A DNA stretch of 19,560 bases, from positions 1-19,560 of the forward strand of contig SXHT01000036.1 in assembly GCA_005773095.1 (NCBI GenBank), read 5' to 3'. The stretch comes from Planctomycetaceae bacterium. Lineage in GTDB: Bacteria; Planctomycetota; Planctomycetia; Pirellulales; PALSA-1355. Both the position numbers and the translations under genes were made by a program. The notes below the pieces were generated by a model. It searched no databases, was not told the DNA's origin, and worked only from the letters and a program-made list of their open reading frames with translations. Below, in pieces: positions 7,405-14,973 of this stretch; positions within the stretch are counted from its first letter, which is position 1, and each line of letters begins with the position of its first letter.

Positions 7405-7509
7405 ATGACGACTCGCCAACAAATTGTCGTAATCTCGCTGACTTTGTCCGCCTTGCTGGTCGTAGGCCAGGCGATGCTGACAGTGGTCGCGTTGGGATTG
7501 CATGGGTAG
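7405..7509 (+). CDS. Possible 34-residue single-span membrane microprotein
   Basis: An ATG frame encodes a short peptide with a polar start (MTTRQQ) followed by an uninterrupted hydrophobic run (IVVISLTLSALLVVGQAMLT), ending in GLHG and TAG. The composition is that of a single transmembrane helix with an Arg near the N-terminus. It is antisense to the surrounding gene order and has no convincing Shine-Dalgarno; only a distant GAGG at 7379-7382. It may be a real small membrane protein or a chance frame in the promoter region of the hydrolase gene. Confidence 0.3.
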   Translation: MTTRQQIVVISLTLSALLVVGQAMLTVVALGLHG

Positions 7510-7545
7510 GACGGGCTTCCAATCCGTCTGGAATATTCAATCGCC

Positions 7546-7654
7546 GTAACCGTTCACGGGGCAAGGACTCGCTCATTTTCCCGGCGAATTCAAGAGAGGT
7601 GTGTCGTCCTGCTGGGTGGTCGTCCAACGTGGTTCCCGGGAAAATGTCCCTGGA
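7546..7654 (+). repeat. Palindromic interspersed element, copy 2
   Basis: Starts with GTAACCGTTCACGGGG, continues with CTCATTTTCCCGGCGAATTC and TGGGTGGTCGTCCAACGTGG, and ends with TTCCCGGGAAAATGTCCCTG. The terminal GTAACC arm present at the right end of copy 1 is missing here, so this copy is truncated or diverged on that side. ATTTTCCCGG (left) pairs with CCGGGAAAAT (right). The right end lies 4-5 bases from the stop codon of the minus-strand Gfo/Idh/MocA gene, where the hairpin could serve as a transcript end. Confidence 0.75.
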
Positions 7655-7658
7655 AATG

Positions 7659-8963
7659 TCACACCACCTTGGTGATGCCCGGCAGAGGAATCTTATACAT
7701 TCCCTGGTCGTCCGGCATTGAGGGCATCGGGGCGTCCCAAGCAAACGTTTCGGGCATGTACGTGATCGTGCTGGCGAGGCACTGCTCCCAAGAAAGTTCC
7801 TGGCCCGAGTAGGTGCACATCCGGCCCAAAATCGCGGTCATGGTGCTGTAGGCGCCGTTTTCGGCCTCGTTGATCGGACTACCACTACGGATGCTGGCGA
7901 AAAGATCATCGTGCTCCAGCTGATACGGGTTGGGGTTTTCGCCACGGTAGCGGAATTCGCTCTCACCCTGGATGAAATTTGCGCAATTGCTGCGCCCCCT
8001 GGTGCCGTGGACATGTTCCGAAACGCTACTCCAACAGCCGGGAATATGACGGCATTGGCTGAACATGCGGGTTCCGTCGTCGTATTCGAACTCCACGCAA
8101 TGGTGATCGAACGTTTCGCCATAGTCCTTGCCCTTGCGGACCTGGCAACCACCCATGCCACTGGCCTTGACCGGGTACTTGCCTTTCACCCAGTTAATCA
8201 CGTCGAGGTTGTGGATATGTTGCTCGACGATGTGATCGCCGCAGATCCAGACAAAGTAATACCAGTTGCGCAACTGGTACTCCATTTCGGTCTGGCCCGG
8301 CTTGCGCGGGTTGACCCACGGTGTCTGGCCATTCCAGTAAACGCGGGCGGCCACGATGTCGCCGATCGCGCCATCCTGAATGCGCTTGATCGTTTCCTGA
8401 TATTCCTTTTGGTGGCGACGTTGCAAGCCAACACCCACCGCGAGGCCCTTCTTTCTCGACTCCTGGGCGGCAGCCAGCACGATCCGCACGCCGGCCGGAT
8501 CGGTGGCAACGGGCTTCTCCATGAACACGTGCTTGCCAGCTTTCACCGCGGCTTCAAAGTGCATGGGGCGAAAGCCCGGCGGCGTGGCGAGCAGCACCAG
8601 GTCCACGCCGCTGTCGATGGCTTTTTGATAAGCGTCCAAGCCCACGAACTTGCGTTCCTCGGGCACATCGACGCGGTCTTTCTTGACATTGGAAAGGTGG
8701 TTGTAGGCCCCGTCGAGACGATCGCGAAACGCATCCGCCAGGGCAATGATCTTTACTTTGCCTTGCGTCGCAAGCGCTTGCTCGGCAGCACCCGTGCCGC
8801 GGCCGCCGCAACCAATCAGCGCGATCTTGATTTCATCGTCGCCGGCAGCATGTGCGCTGCGAGCAATTCCCAGAGAGCCCGAGACTGCCGCACCGGCCGC
8901 GAGCACGGTTGAGGTCTTTAAGAACTTGCGCCTCGAGGGCACGATCAGCTTGGATTCCCACAT
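7659..8963 (-). CDS. Tat-exported Gfo/Idh/MocA family oxidoreductase
   Basis: The 434-residue product carries a Tat signal peptide (RRKFLK at 11-16, hydrophobic core, AHA near 38-40). The NAD(P)-binding motif IGCGGRGTG (50-58) follows. ATPPGFRP is near 126-133, and the catalytic EKP is intact (149-151). These features indicate an active sugar or inositol-type dehydrogenase folded with its cofactor in the cytoplasm and exported, a group that is greatly expanded in planctomycetes. The exact substrate is not deducible. Start ATG 8963 is supported by GGAG 9 bases upstream. The gene follows the SUMF1-domain gene on the same strand with a 76-base gap, so co-transcription is possible. Its stop codon abuts palindromic element copy 2. 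Confidence 0.92.
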   Translation of the reverse strand: MWESKLIVPSRRKFLKTSTVLAAGAAVSGSLGIARSAHAAGDDEIKIALIGCGGRGTGAAEQALATQGKVKIIALADAFRDRLDGAYNHLSNVKKDRVDVPEERKFVGLDAYQKAIDSGVDLVLLATPPGFRPMHFEAAVKAGKHVFMEKPVATDPAGVRIVLAAAQESRKKGLAVGVGLQRRHQKEYQETIKRIQDGAIGDIVAARVYWNGQTPWVNPRKPGQTEMEYQLRNWYYFVWICGDHIVEQHIHNLDVINWVKGKYPVKASGMGGCQVRKGKDYGETFDHHCVEFEYDDGTRMFSQCRHIPGCWSSVSEHVHGTRGRSNCANFIQGESEFRYRGENPNPYQLEHDDLFASIRSGSPINEAENGAYSTMTAILGRMCTYSGQELSWEQCLASTITYMPETFAWDAPMPSMPDDQGMYKIPLPGITKVV

Positions 8964-9039
8964 GACGAGGCGCTCCGCATGAAGACGGATTGTTGGATTT
9001 TTTTGCGTGGGCGCAGTCTACGGCCGAGCGAAGGACATG

Positions 9040-10236
9040 TCAATTAATTCCGGGATGTGTAACCTTGCCGCCTTTGCCCGATACTTCCAAGCCGGTATTC
9101 CAGATGGTGCTCACTTCTTCCTCGGTTGGTTCGACGAGCGGACGCACAATGCGAAAGCCGCTGAACTGAGCATCGGTATGGTACCAGACGCTTTGCGGTC
9201 GCTGAGGGTCTTGCATTTTCCAGTCGATGCTGGAGCCGCGCCGGGCGGCACTGCGAAGCTTTTCTGGATCATCATCCCAAGACCCACCACGGACAACGCT
9301 CGGATAGGTCTGCTTGGGCAGATCGAGCGGCCCCCTGGTCACCTTGCCCGCCAGCTGCTGGTAGAAGTCGGGATGGTACTGGTCCAGGCACCACTCGGTC
9401 ACGTTGCCGTGCATGTCGCATAAGCCCCACGGATTGGGCTTCTTTTGGCCGATTTTTTGATACTTGTCCTCGGAATTATCGAAGTACCAGGCGTACTCCC
9501 CCAGCTGCGCCGGGTCGTCGCCAAACGAGTAGGCCGTGGTGCTGCCAGCGCGGCAGGCGTATTCCCACTCGGCTTCCGTTGGTAAGCGATAGTAACGGCC
9601 CAATTTGGCGCTGAGCCAATGGCAATAGAGCCTCGCCGCATGATGCGTCATGCTGATCGCGGGATAGCCGTACTTGCCCATGCCGAAGGTCATGTCGGTG
9701 TAGGGCGCCGTCGGTCGGGCCAAGGCATCGGCAACTTTGTCTTGGGGGGTTGGGGCAAGCGACGCGACCTGGCGGCGCTGATAATCGGTCTTGAGCATGA
9801 AAACCTCATACTCGTCCCAACTGACTTCATGCTTGCCCATCCAAAAGGGCGCGATCTCCACCTCATGCTGCGGGCCTTCATCGGTGCCACGTTTGGGCTC
9901 GCCGTCGGGACTTCCCATCAGAAATTTTCCGCCCTGGATGGGGAGCATTTCAAACTTCACGTCATTGGGTGTGATCGTTTCGGTGTACGCCATCATCTCG
10001 GATTCCAGTTTGGCATCGGCGGCCGGATTGGCCACCGGCGGCGAGGTTTCCGCCACGCCGACGGTTGAAGCGAAGAGCCCTAAAAAGGCAGCCATGGTAG
10101 CAGGCACGCTCCGAGTGCCGCCGCTGTAGTGCAAATTGCGGAATTCTTGCCAATTCCGTAACGGCACGCGGAGCGTGCCTACTACTTCGAGCGCAAATGA
10201 TTGCCAAGCGGCAAGCCGACGAACTAGGCTAGACAT
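9040..10236 (-). CDS. Exported SUMF1/FGE-sulfatase-fold domain protein, signal region interrupted by a repeat
   Basis: From ATG 10236 the product is 398 residues. Residues 96-368 form a SUMF1 (formylglycine-generating-enzyme-like) domain: FEMLPIQGGKFLMGS, then HEVEIAPFWMGKHEVSWDEY, RLPTEAEWEYACRAG, NPWGLCDMHGNVTEWC, VVRGGSW and FSGFRIVR. The Cys pair used by true formylglycine-generating enzymes after GGSW is absent (DDDPEKLRSA follows), so sulfatase activation is unlikely; many such domains are binding or non-catalytic proteins. The start is fixed by CAGGAG at 10242-10247, 5 bases upstream. The N-terminus reads as a basic start (MSSLVRRLAAW), then about 30 residues encoded by a palindromic repeat (18-47), then a hydrophobic AAFLGLFASTVGVAE. 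The repeat may have split the signal peptide. Restart at ATG 10095 is an alternative. Divergent from apbE. Confidence 0.85.
   Translation of the reverse strand: MSSLVRRLAAWQSFALEVVGTLRVPLRNWQEFRNLHYSGGTRSVPATMAAFLGLFASTVGVAETSPPVANPAADAKLESEMMAYTETITPNDVKFEMLPIQGGKFLMGSPDGEPKRGTDEGPQHEVEIAPFWMGKHEVSWDEYEVFMLKTDYQRRQVASLAPTPQDKVADALARPTAPYTDMTFGMGKYGYPAISMTHHAARLYCHWLSAKLGRYYRLPTEAEWEYACRAGSTTAYSFGDDPAQLGEYAWYFDNSEDKYQKIGQKKPNPWGLCDMHGNVTEWCLDQYHPDFYQQLAGKVTRGPLDLPKQTYPSVVRGGSWDDDPEKLRSAARRGSSIDWKMQDPQRPQSVWYHTDAQFSGFRIVRPLVEPTEEEVSTIWNTGLEVSGKGGKVTHPGIN
10097..10185. repeat. Palindromic repeat inside the SUMF1 gene (GGCACGCTCCG family)
   Basis: Two 24-base arms (10097-10120 and 10162-10185) are inverted copies with 2 mismatches. 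Their cores are GGCACGCTCCGAGTGCC on the left and GGCACGCGGAGCGTGCC on the right. The middle contains a second hairpin GGAATT-CTTGCC-AATTCC. The unit is 89 bases and keeps the host frame open, encoding VGTLRVPLRNW...GGTRSVPAT. I recall the translated word GTRSVP from other planctomycete proteins; this is recollection, not a search. Confidence 0.8.
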
Positions 10237-10280
10237 GGACGCTCCTGAAAACGGACAGGGTATAATCTCGGACGACCACG
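10237..10280. promoter_or_regulatory. Short divergent region between SUMF1-domain gene and apbE
   Basis: Only 44 bases (71 if apbE starts at 10308) separate the two divergent start codons. The segment contains the minus-strand Shine-Dalgarno CAGGAG (10242-10247) and an AT-richer GGTATAATC at 10258-10266. Its TATAAT is a perfect plus-strand -10 hexamer (10260-10265), 16 bases before the 10281 ATG. Transcription from it would start close to 10272, giving apbE a very short leader, or a normal one if ATG 10308 is used. A matching -35 is not clear (the expected region around 10237-10243 reads GACGCTC). Confidence 0.45.
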
Positions 10281-11342
10281 ATGATCGCCAACCGCCAGCC
10301 ACGGATTATGAAGGTGAAGTCGCCTTTGCGGCGAACAATTCTGCTGGGTGTGTGCGTTTGGGGCATTGCGACAACAGCCCCGGCAGGAGGAACGCCCGCG
10401 CGCTTCGAGTTCAGCGAAGTACACATGGGGGTACCCATCAAGATCGCATTGTACACCGCCGGCGCCGAGGCTGCAAACCGTGCCGCCAAAGCAGTGTACG
10501 CACGGTTCGCCGAACTCAACAAATTGATGAGCGACTACGACCCCGAGAGTGAACTTAGCCGGCTTAGTCGCTCGGCTCCCCACACCGCGGCAATTCCCGT
10601 GAGCGAACCGTTGTGGCAGGTGTTGAACGACTCGCGGAAACTTGCCGACGAAACCGGCGGGGCCTTTGACGTGACCGTCGGCCCCATGGTACGACTCTGG
10701 CGAAGGGCCAGGCGAAGCGGTGAATTGCCGTCGGAGAATCGCATTCGAGAGGCCCAGGCGGCCGTTGGACGCCAATTCATGAAACTTTCAGCGACCGGTC
10801 GCGGCGTGCAACTTACACGGCCGAAAATGCAGCTCGATCTGGGGGGCATCGCGATCGGCTATGCCGTTGACGAAGGTCTTAGCATTCTCGCGCAACTTGG
10901 CATCACCTCGGCGATGATCGACGCCAGCGGCGACATCGGCGCGAGCGATCCGCCGCCAAACACCCCTGGCTGGAGGATCGGTCTGGTCCCTCTCGGGCGC
11001 GACGCGCTTTCGAACAGCTATTTGCTCCTTGAAAATGCCGCCGTCAGCACTTCGGGCGATGCGTTTCAATTTGTCGAGATTGGCGGCAATCGTTACTCGC
11101 ACATCGTCGATCCGAAAACCGGCTACGGTTTGCAGGGCCCCTGTTCGGTGACGGTTGTTGCCCCCGATTGCACTACCGCGGACAGCCTCGCCACCGCGGT
11201 CTGCGTGCTGGGCCCGAAGGCGGGCTTGGAGTTCGTCGATCGTCAGCCGCATGTGGCCGCGCTCTATTTGCGGGGGGGTGACGGCAAGCCAGAGATTCAC
11301 CAATCGCGTCGCTGGAAGGATCTTTCTTTCGAATCAAACTAG
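10281..11342 (+). CDS. apbE: ApbE-family FAD:protein FMN transferase (exported)
   Basis: The 353-residue product has an N-terminal signal-like segment (basic KVKSPLRR then ILLGVCVWGIATTAPAGG) and ApbE family motifs: LMSDYDPESELSRLS near 82-96, GGAFDVTVGPMVRLW at 126-140, IDASGDIG near 213-220, HIVDPKTG at 274-281 and TADSLATAVCVLG near 299-311. Family members cut FAD and attach FMN to a Thr of flavoproteins outside the cytoplasm. In the usual DLGGIAKGYAVD motif, Lys is Ile192 here (DLGGIAIGYAVD), which may affect activity. ATG 10308 (MKVKSP) is a good alternative start, giving a more usual signal peptide and a leader after the TATAAT at 10260. The next gene begins one base after the stop, so it heads or joins the H4MPT operon; a functional link is not obvious. 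Confidence 0.87.
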   Translation: MIANRQPRIMKVKSPLRRTILLGVCVWGIATTAPAGGTPARFEFSEVHMGVPIKIALYTAGAEAANRAAKAVYARFAELNKLMSDYDPESELSRLSRSAPHTAAIPVSEPLWQVLNDSRKLADETGGAFDVTVGPMVRLWRRARRSGELPSENRIREAQAAVGRQFMKLSATGRGVQLTRPKMQLDLGGIAIGYAVDEGLSILAQLGITSAMIDASGDIGASDPPPNTPGWRIGLVPLGRDALSNSYLLLENAAVSTSGDAFQFVEIGGNRYSHIVDPKTGYGLQGPCSVTVVAPDCTTADSLATAVCVLGPKAGLEFVDRQPHVAALYLRGGDGKPEIHQSRRWKDLSFESN

Positions 11343-11343
11343 A

Positions 11344-12783
11344 ATGCCGCGCGAGCAGATTCATTTTGTGACCGGCAGACTGGCGGAGTTTTCGCTGCGC
11401 GAGTTGTTGGCCAGGCTTGGGCCGCAGGCCGGATTCGATTACACCGTCGGCGTGCTCAACATCACCGTCGCCGCACTGATGACAACCGAGTGGATCGCCA
11501 AACGCCTGCAGACGCCCCCCGGCACAACGCGGGTGCTGCTGCCCGGTTATTGTCATGGCGAACTGGCGCCGATTGAAGCGGTAGCGCACGTTCCCGTCCA
11601 ACGAGGTCCCCACGATTTGCGACGACTACCCGATTTTTTTCGTTCTGTCGACGAGTCTCCTGGAGACTTCCCATCGCGGCTTGGAGAGCCGCCGCTGCGC
11701 GGGGCCGACTACGGCGCCTACGAGATCCAGATCCTGGCCGAAATCAATCACGCGCCGCGACTGGCTTTGAGCGAGATACTCGAAACGGCCGCTCAGATGC
11801 GCAGCGACGGCGCCGACGTCATCGACATCGGTTGCGATCCTGGCGAGGCCTGGACGGGCACCGGCGAGACCGTGAGGACCCTGGTCGATCAAGGCCACCG
11901 GGTATCCATCGACAGCATGAACGTTCATGAGATTTCCGCCGCGACGAAGGCGGGGGCATCGCTGGTGCTGTCGGTCAATTCGACCAACCGCGCCGCGGCG
12001 CCCGATTGGGGCTGCGAGGTGGTCGCCGTGCCGGATATGCCGTCCACCCTCGAGGGCCTGGACGATACGATCGCGTTTCTTGCGGCGCGGAACGTGCCAC
12101 TACGGATCGACGCCGTGCTTGAGCCCATCGGCTTTGGCTTCGCCAAGAGTCTCGGCCGGTACTTGTCTCTGCGGGCAGGATATCCGGACGCGGAAATGAT
12201 GATGGGCACCGGCAACCTTACCGAGTTGACCGACGCCGACAGCGCCGCGATGCATGTGCTGCTGCTCGGTTTTTGCCAGGAGTTGGGAATTCGCAGCGTG
12301 CTGACCACGCAGGTGATCCCTTGGGCGCAAACGAGTGTCAAGGAGTGCGATCTCGCCCGGCGGCTGGTGTTCCACGCCGTTCATCGTCGTACCTTGCCCA
12401 AGCACGTCGAGCCGCGGTTGGTGATGCTGCGGGACCAACGGCCGGCGACGTACGGCATTGCGGCGCTCGAGCAGCTTGCCGAACAGATTCGCGATCACAA
12501 CTACCGGCTCTTTGCTGAAAATGGCGAGCTGCATGCCTTGGCGGCCGGCAGGCATTTACACGACAGGGATCCCTTCGTGCTCTTCGAAAAGATGCACAGC
12601 GCCGCCGCCAGGCCAATCGACGCCCGACATGCCTTTTACCTGGGCTACGAACTGGCAAAGGCCGTAACGGCATTGACGCTGGGCAAGGACTATCGGCAAG
12701 ACGAAGCGCTGGAGTGGGGCTTTTTGACCCGCCCGGAAGAAACGCATCGGGCAGGCCGTTTGACGGGAGAGCCGCCCGAATGA
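11344..12783 (+). CDS. DUF6513 / dihydropteroate-synthase-like protein of archaeal type
   Basis: The 479-residue product has three parts. The N-terminal DUF6513-like region (FVTGRLAEFSLRELLARLG at 8-26, with YTVGVLNITVAALMT) is followed by a dihydropteroate-synthase-like barrel: EIQILAEINHAP at 127-138, VIDIGCDPGE at 159-168, VSIDSMN at 187-193. The C-terminal slr0651/DUF4346-like domain contains ARHAFYLGYELAKA and YRQDEAL at 427-456. This architecture is known from H4MPT-making archaea and H4MPT-using bacteria. The DHPS-like part suggests condensation of the pterin with the ribofuranosyl-aminobenzene phosphate made by the mptG product downstream; that is inference. Start ATG 11344 follows the apbE stop by one base. 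The frame extends back to 11155, but that part is apbE in another frame. Its stop overlaps pabB by ATGA, indicating coupling. Confidence 0.88.
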   Translation: MPREQIHFVTGRLAEFSLRELLARLGPQAGFDYTVGVLNITVAALMTTEWIAKRLQTPPGTTRVLLPGYCHGELAPIEAVAHVPVQRGPHDLRRLPDFFRSVDESPGDFPSRLGEPPLRGADYGAYEIQILAEINHAPRLALSEILETAAQMRSDGADVIDIGCDPGEAWTGTGETVRTLVDQGHRVSIDSMNVHEISAATKAGASLVLSVNSTNRAAAPDWGCEVVAVPDMPSTLEGLDDTIAFLAARNVPLRIDAVLEPIGFGFAKSLGRYLSLRAGYPDAEMMMGTGNLTELTDADSAAMHVLLLGFCQELGIRSVLTTQVIPWAQTSVKECDLARRLVFHAVHRRTLPKHVEPRLVMLRDQRPATYGIAALEQLAEQIRDHNYRLFAENGELHALAAGRHLHDRDPFVLFEKMHSAAARPIDARHAFYLGYELAKAVTALTLGKDYRQDEALEWGFLTRPEETHRAGRLTGEPPE

Positions 12784-14198
12784 GTCACCATCCGACGTTG
12801 CCGATCGTGACCTCCGTGCGTCCGCTGCCGGATGTCGAAGAGGCGTTTGTCCGGCTGGCGCGGCTTCCGCACTGTGTTTTCTTCGACAGCGCCCGGCGGC
12901 ATCCGACGCTTGGCCGATACTCATTTCTGGCCGCCGATCCGTTCGATACCTTGGAATTACCGGCGGATGGAAGCGACGGGATTCAGGCGTTGACGGCCCG
13001 CCTGGCTCCCTTTCTAACACCTCGACGAGCGAGTTTACCGCCGTTTCAGTGCGGTGCGGCAGGGCTATTCAGCTACGATCTGGGCCGCTCATTGGAACGC
13101 CTGCCGCGTCCCAGGTTCGACGAGTTCGAGGTGCCCGCGATGGCCATCGGGCTTTATGACGTGGTCTTGGCAATCGACCATCTCGCCGGTGAGGCCTGGA
13201 TTATCTCGCAAGGTTTTCCCGAAACCGATCCCCGGGCCCGATTGAAAAGAGCCCGAGAGCGACTGAAACAATTTTCCCAGTGGCTGAACGAACCGCGTGG
13301 CCGGCAGCCCAAGGCAATCGCGGCAAGCGATCGACCTGTTTCAGCCGAACAGCTTGCCACGCAGTTTCCGGTTGCACGGATCCCCGAACTGACGAGCAAC
13401 TTCGATCGTCGCGGCTACCTGGCGACGGTTGAGCGGGCAATCGAATACGTGCGAGCAGGCGACATTTTTCAGGTCAACTTGGCGCAACGGTTGTTGTACC
13501 CCGCGCACGACGGGGCTGTGTCGCTGTATTTGCGATTGCGCGAGCGGAACCCGGCCACGTTTGCCGGTTACTGTGATTTGGGTGAGTTTCAGATTTGCAG
13601 CGCATCACCGGAGCGGTTTTTGCGGGTTGTGGACGGCGCCGCCGAAGCCCGGCCGATCAAAGGCACACGCGGCCGTACGTTTCGGCCGGAAGCTGATCTG
13701 TTCGCCGGCGATGAACTGCTTGCCAGTGAAAAAGACCGCGCCGAGAATGTGATGATCGTCGATCTCTTGCGAAACGATTTTGCGCGCGCGTGTGCGCCGG
13801 ACAGCGTTCGAGTGACCCAGCTCTGCAAGCTGGAACTCTACGAATTCGTGCAACACCTGGTATCGGCCGTGCAGGGACGATTGCGGCCGGGTCGAGACGC
13901 GCTCGATTTGCTGCGCGACGCGTTTCCCGGAGGATCAATCACCGGCGCGCCTAAAGTCCGGGCGAGGGAGATCATCGCTGAGCTGGAGCCAACCGCGCGG
14001 GGCGCCTACTGCGGCTCGCTGGGCTACATCGGCTTCGACGGTTCGATGGATACGAGCATTCTCATCCGCACCATCACCGCGGGCCGCGGCTGGTGGCAGG
14101 CGCCGGTCGGCGGTGGTATCGTGAGCCAATCCGTCCCCGAGCGCGAGTATGAAGAAACCTGGCAGAAGGCCGAAGGCATGCTGCGCGCACTACGGTAG
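12780..14198 (+). CDS. pabB: Aminodeoxychorismate synthase component I
   Basis: The 472-residue product is an anthranilate-synthase-component-I-family enzyme. Features include FSYDLGRSLERLP near 97-109, GDIFQVNLAQRL at 227-238, SASPERFL at 274-281, KDRAENVMIVDLLRND, and GGSITGAPK. The diagnostic PIKGT (292-296, Lys294) marks PabB, whereas TrpE has PIAGT, so the product is aminodeoxychorismate rather than anthranilate. It uses ammonia delivered by PabA, encoded next, to aminate chorismate in the cytoplasm. The ATG overlaps the preceding stop (ATGA), and a GGGAG lies about 10 bases upstream. Given the neighbours, the 4-aminobenzoate branch here probably feeds H4MPT as well as, or instead of, folate. 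Confidence 0.93.
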   Translation: MSHHPTLPIVTSVRPLPDVEEAFVRLARLPHCVFFDSARRHPTLGRYSFLAADPFDTLELPADGSDGIQALTARLAPFLTPRRASLPPFQCGAAGLFSYDLGRSLERLPRPRFDEFEVPAMAIGLYDVVLAIDHLAGEAWIISQGFPETDPRARLKRARERLKQFSQWLNEPRGRQPKAIAASDRPVSAEQLATQFPVARIPELTSNFDRRGYLATVERAIEYVRAGDIFQVNLAQRLLYPAHDGAVSLYLRLRERNPATFAGYCDLGEFQICSASPERFLRVVDGAAEARPIKGTRGRTFRPEADLFAGDELLASEKDRAENVMIVDLLRNDFARACAPDSVRVTQLCKLELYEFVQHLVSAVQGRLRPGRDALDLLRDAFPGGSITGAPKVRAREIIAELEPTARGAYCGSLGYIGFDGSMDTSILIRTITAGRGWWQAPVGGGIVSQSVPEREYEETWQKAEGMLRALR

Positions 14199-14294
14199 AA
14201 TGCCAGATGCATTGGGGGGGCAAAGCGCCTGATGAGCCGGAACCGCGCACCCTTCGGCGCCGCGGGCGCCGCACCCTCCCCAGAAACCTCGCAA

Positions 14295-14957
14295 ATGATC
14301 CTGCTCATCGACAACTACGACAGCTTCGTGTTCAACCTGGCTCGATATTTCGAGCGTTTGGGGCAGGAAACGCACGTCGTCCGCAATGACGCAACGGACG
14401 CCGCCCAGATCGATAGGCTAAGCCCCCAGGCGATCGTAATCTCGCCCGGACCGTGCACGCCCAAGGAAGCCGGTTGCTCCGTCGAGGTTGTCCAAACCTT
14501 GCACCATCGCATCCCAATCTTGGGTGTGTGTCTTGGTCATCAAGCGATTGGCGCCGCGTTTGGGGGTCAGGTGGTCCGAGCGTTAGAACCCATGCACGGC
14601 CGGGTGTCTGAGGTATTCCATCGGCAACAGAGCGTTTTCGCCGGCTTGCCCAGTCCGTTGACGGCGTGTCGATACCATGCGTTGATGCTCGAAGCTAATT
14701 CGCTTCCCCCTGCATTGCAGACGACCGCCTGGACGAGCGACGGTACGATGATGGGGCTCGCGCATCGCCATTTTCCGACGGTGGGAGTGCAGTTTCATCC
14801 GGAATCAATTCTGACCGACGTGGGGTACGCCCTGTTAGCCAATTTCCTGCGACTTGCCACAAGGGATGTGCCACAGTTGCTGCCCACGATCGGCAGCGAA
14901 CGGGACGAACCCGTGATTCATGAGCTGGCACGTCCTTCGCAGCCGGTAACGTTTTGA
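14295..14957 (+). CDS. pabA: Aminodeoxychorismate/anthranilate synthase glutaminase component
   Basis: The 220-residue product is a class I glutamine amidotransferase of the PabA/TrpG group. It has the N-terminal LIDNYDSFVFNL (4-15), oxyanion SPGPCTP (50-56), nucleophile Cys79 in GVCLGHQ, and His168/Glu170 in QFHPES. It supplies ammonia to PabB. Sequence alone cannot separate PabA from TrpG, but pairing with a PIKGT-type PabB favours pabA. It has an unusual tail of about 30 residues past the domain. ATG 14295 is chosen because the family starts MILLIDNYDSF; ATG 14232 would add 21 low-complexity residues. The 96-base gap after pabB contains a GC hairpin (GGCGCC-GCG-GGCGCC, 14256-14270). Confidence 0.9.
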   Translation: MILLIDNYDSFVFNLARYFERLGQETHVVRNDATDAAQIDRLSPQAIVISPGPCTPKEAGCSVEVVQTLHHRIPILGVCLGHQAIGAAFGGQVVRALEPMHGRVSEVFHRQQSVFAGLPSPLTACRYHALMLEANSLPPALQTTAWTSDGTMMGLAHRHFPTVGVQFHPESILTDVGYALLANFLRLATRDVPQLLPTIGSERDEPVIHELARPSQPVTF

Positions 14958-14973
14958 CGAGAGCTCGACCGCC

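Larger units (their letters stand above)
7343..7658. other. Gap between Gfo/Idh/MocA and hydrolase genes
   Basis: This 316-base stretch holds palindromic element copy 2 (7546-7654) and a possible 34-codon reading frame on the opposite strand (7405-7509). The part nearest the hydrolase (7343-7404) should contain its promoter, but no clear -35/-10 pair is recognisable. Confidence 0.5.

Noticed and set aside
7911..8912. 333-codon plus-strand open frame
   Set aside because: It is fully antisense to the Tat-exported Gfo/Idh/MocA gene, which has clear motifs and a Shine-Dalgarno; long antisense frames are expected at this GC content.
11155..11343. Upstream extension of the DUF6513 frame
   Set aside because: It lies inside the 3' part of apbE in a different frame and lacks family similarity; ATG 11344 fits directly after the apbE stop.
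12780..14198. Anthranilate synthase (trpE) for tryptophan synthesis
   Set aside because: The active-site motif is PIKGT with Lys, as in PabB, rather than PIAGT, and the neighbours are H4MPT genes rather than trp genes.
14295..14957. trpG assignment for the glutaminase
   Set aside because: It cannot be excluded by sequence, but the preceding PabB and the following H4MPT genes make pabA the better call.
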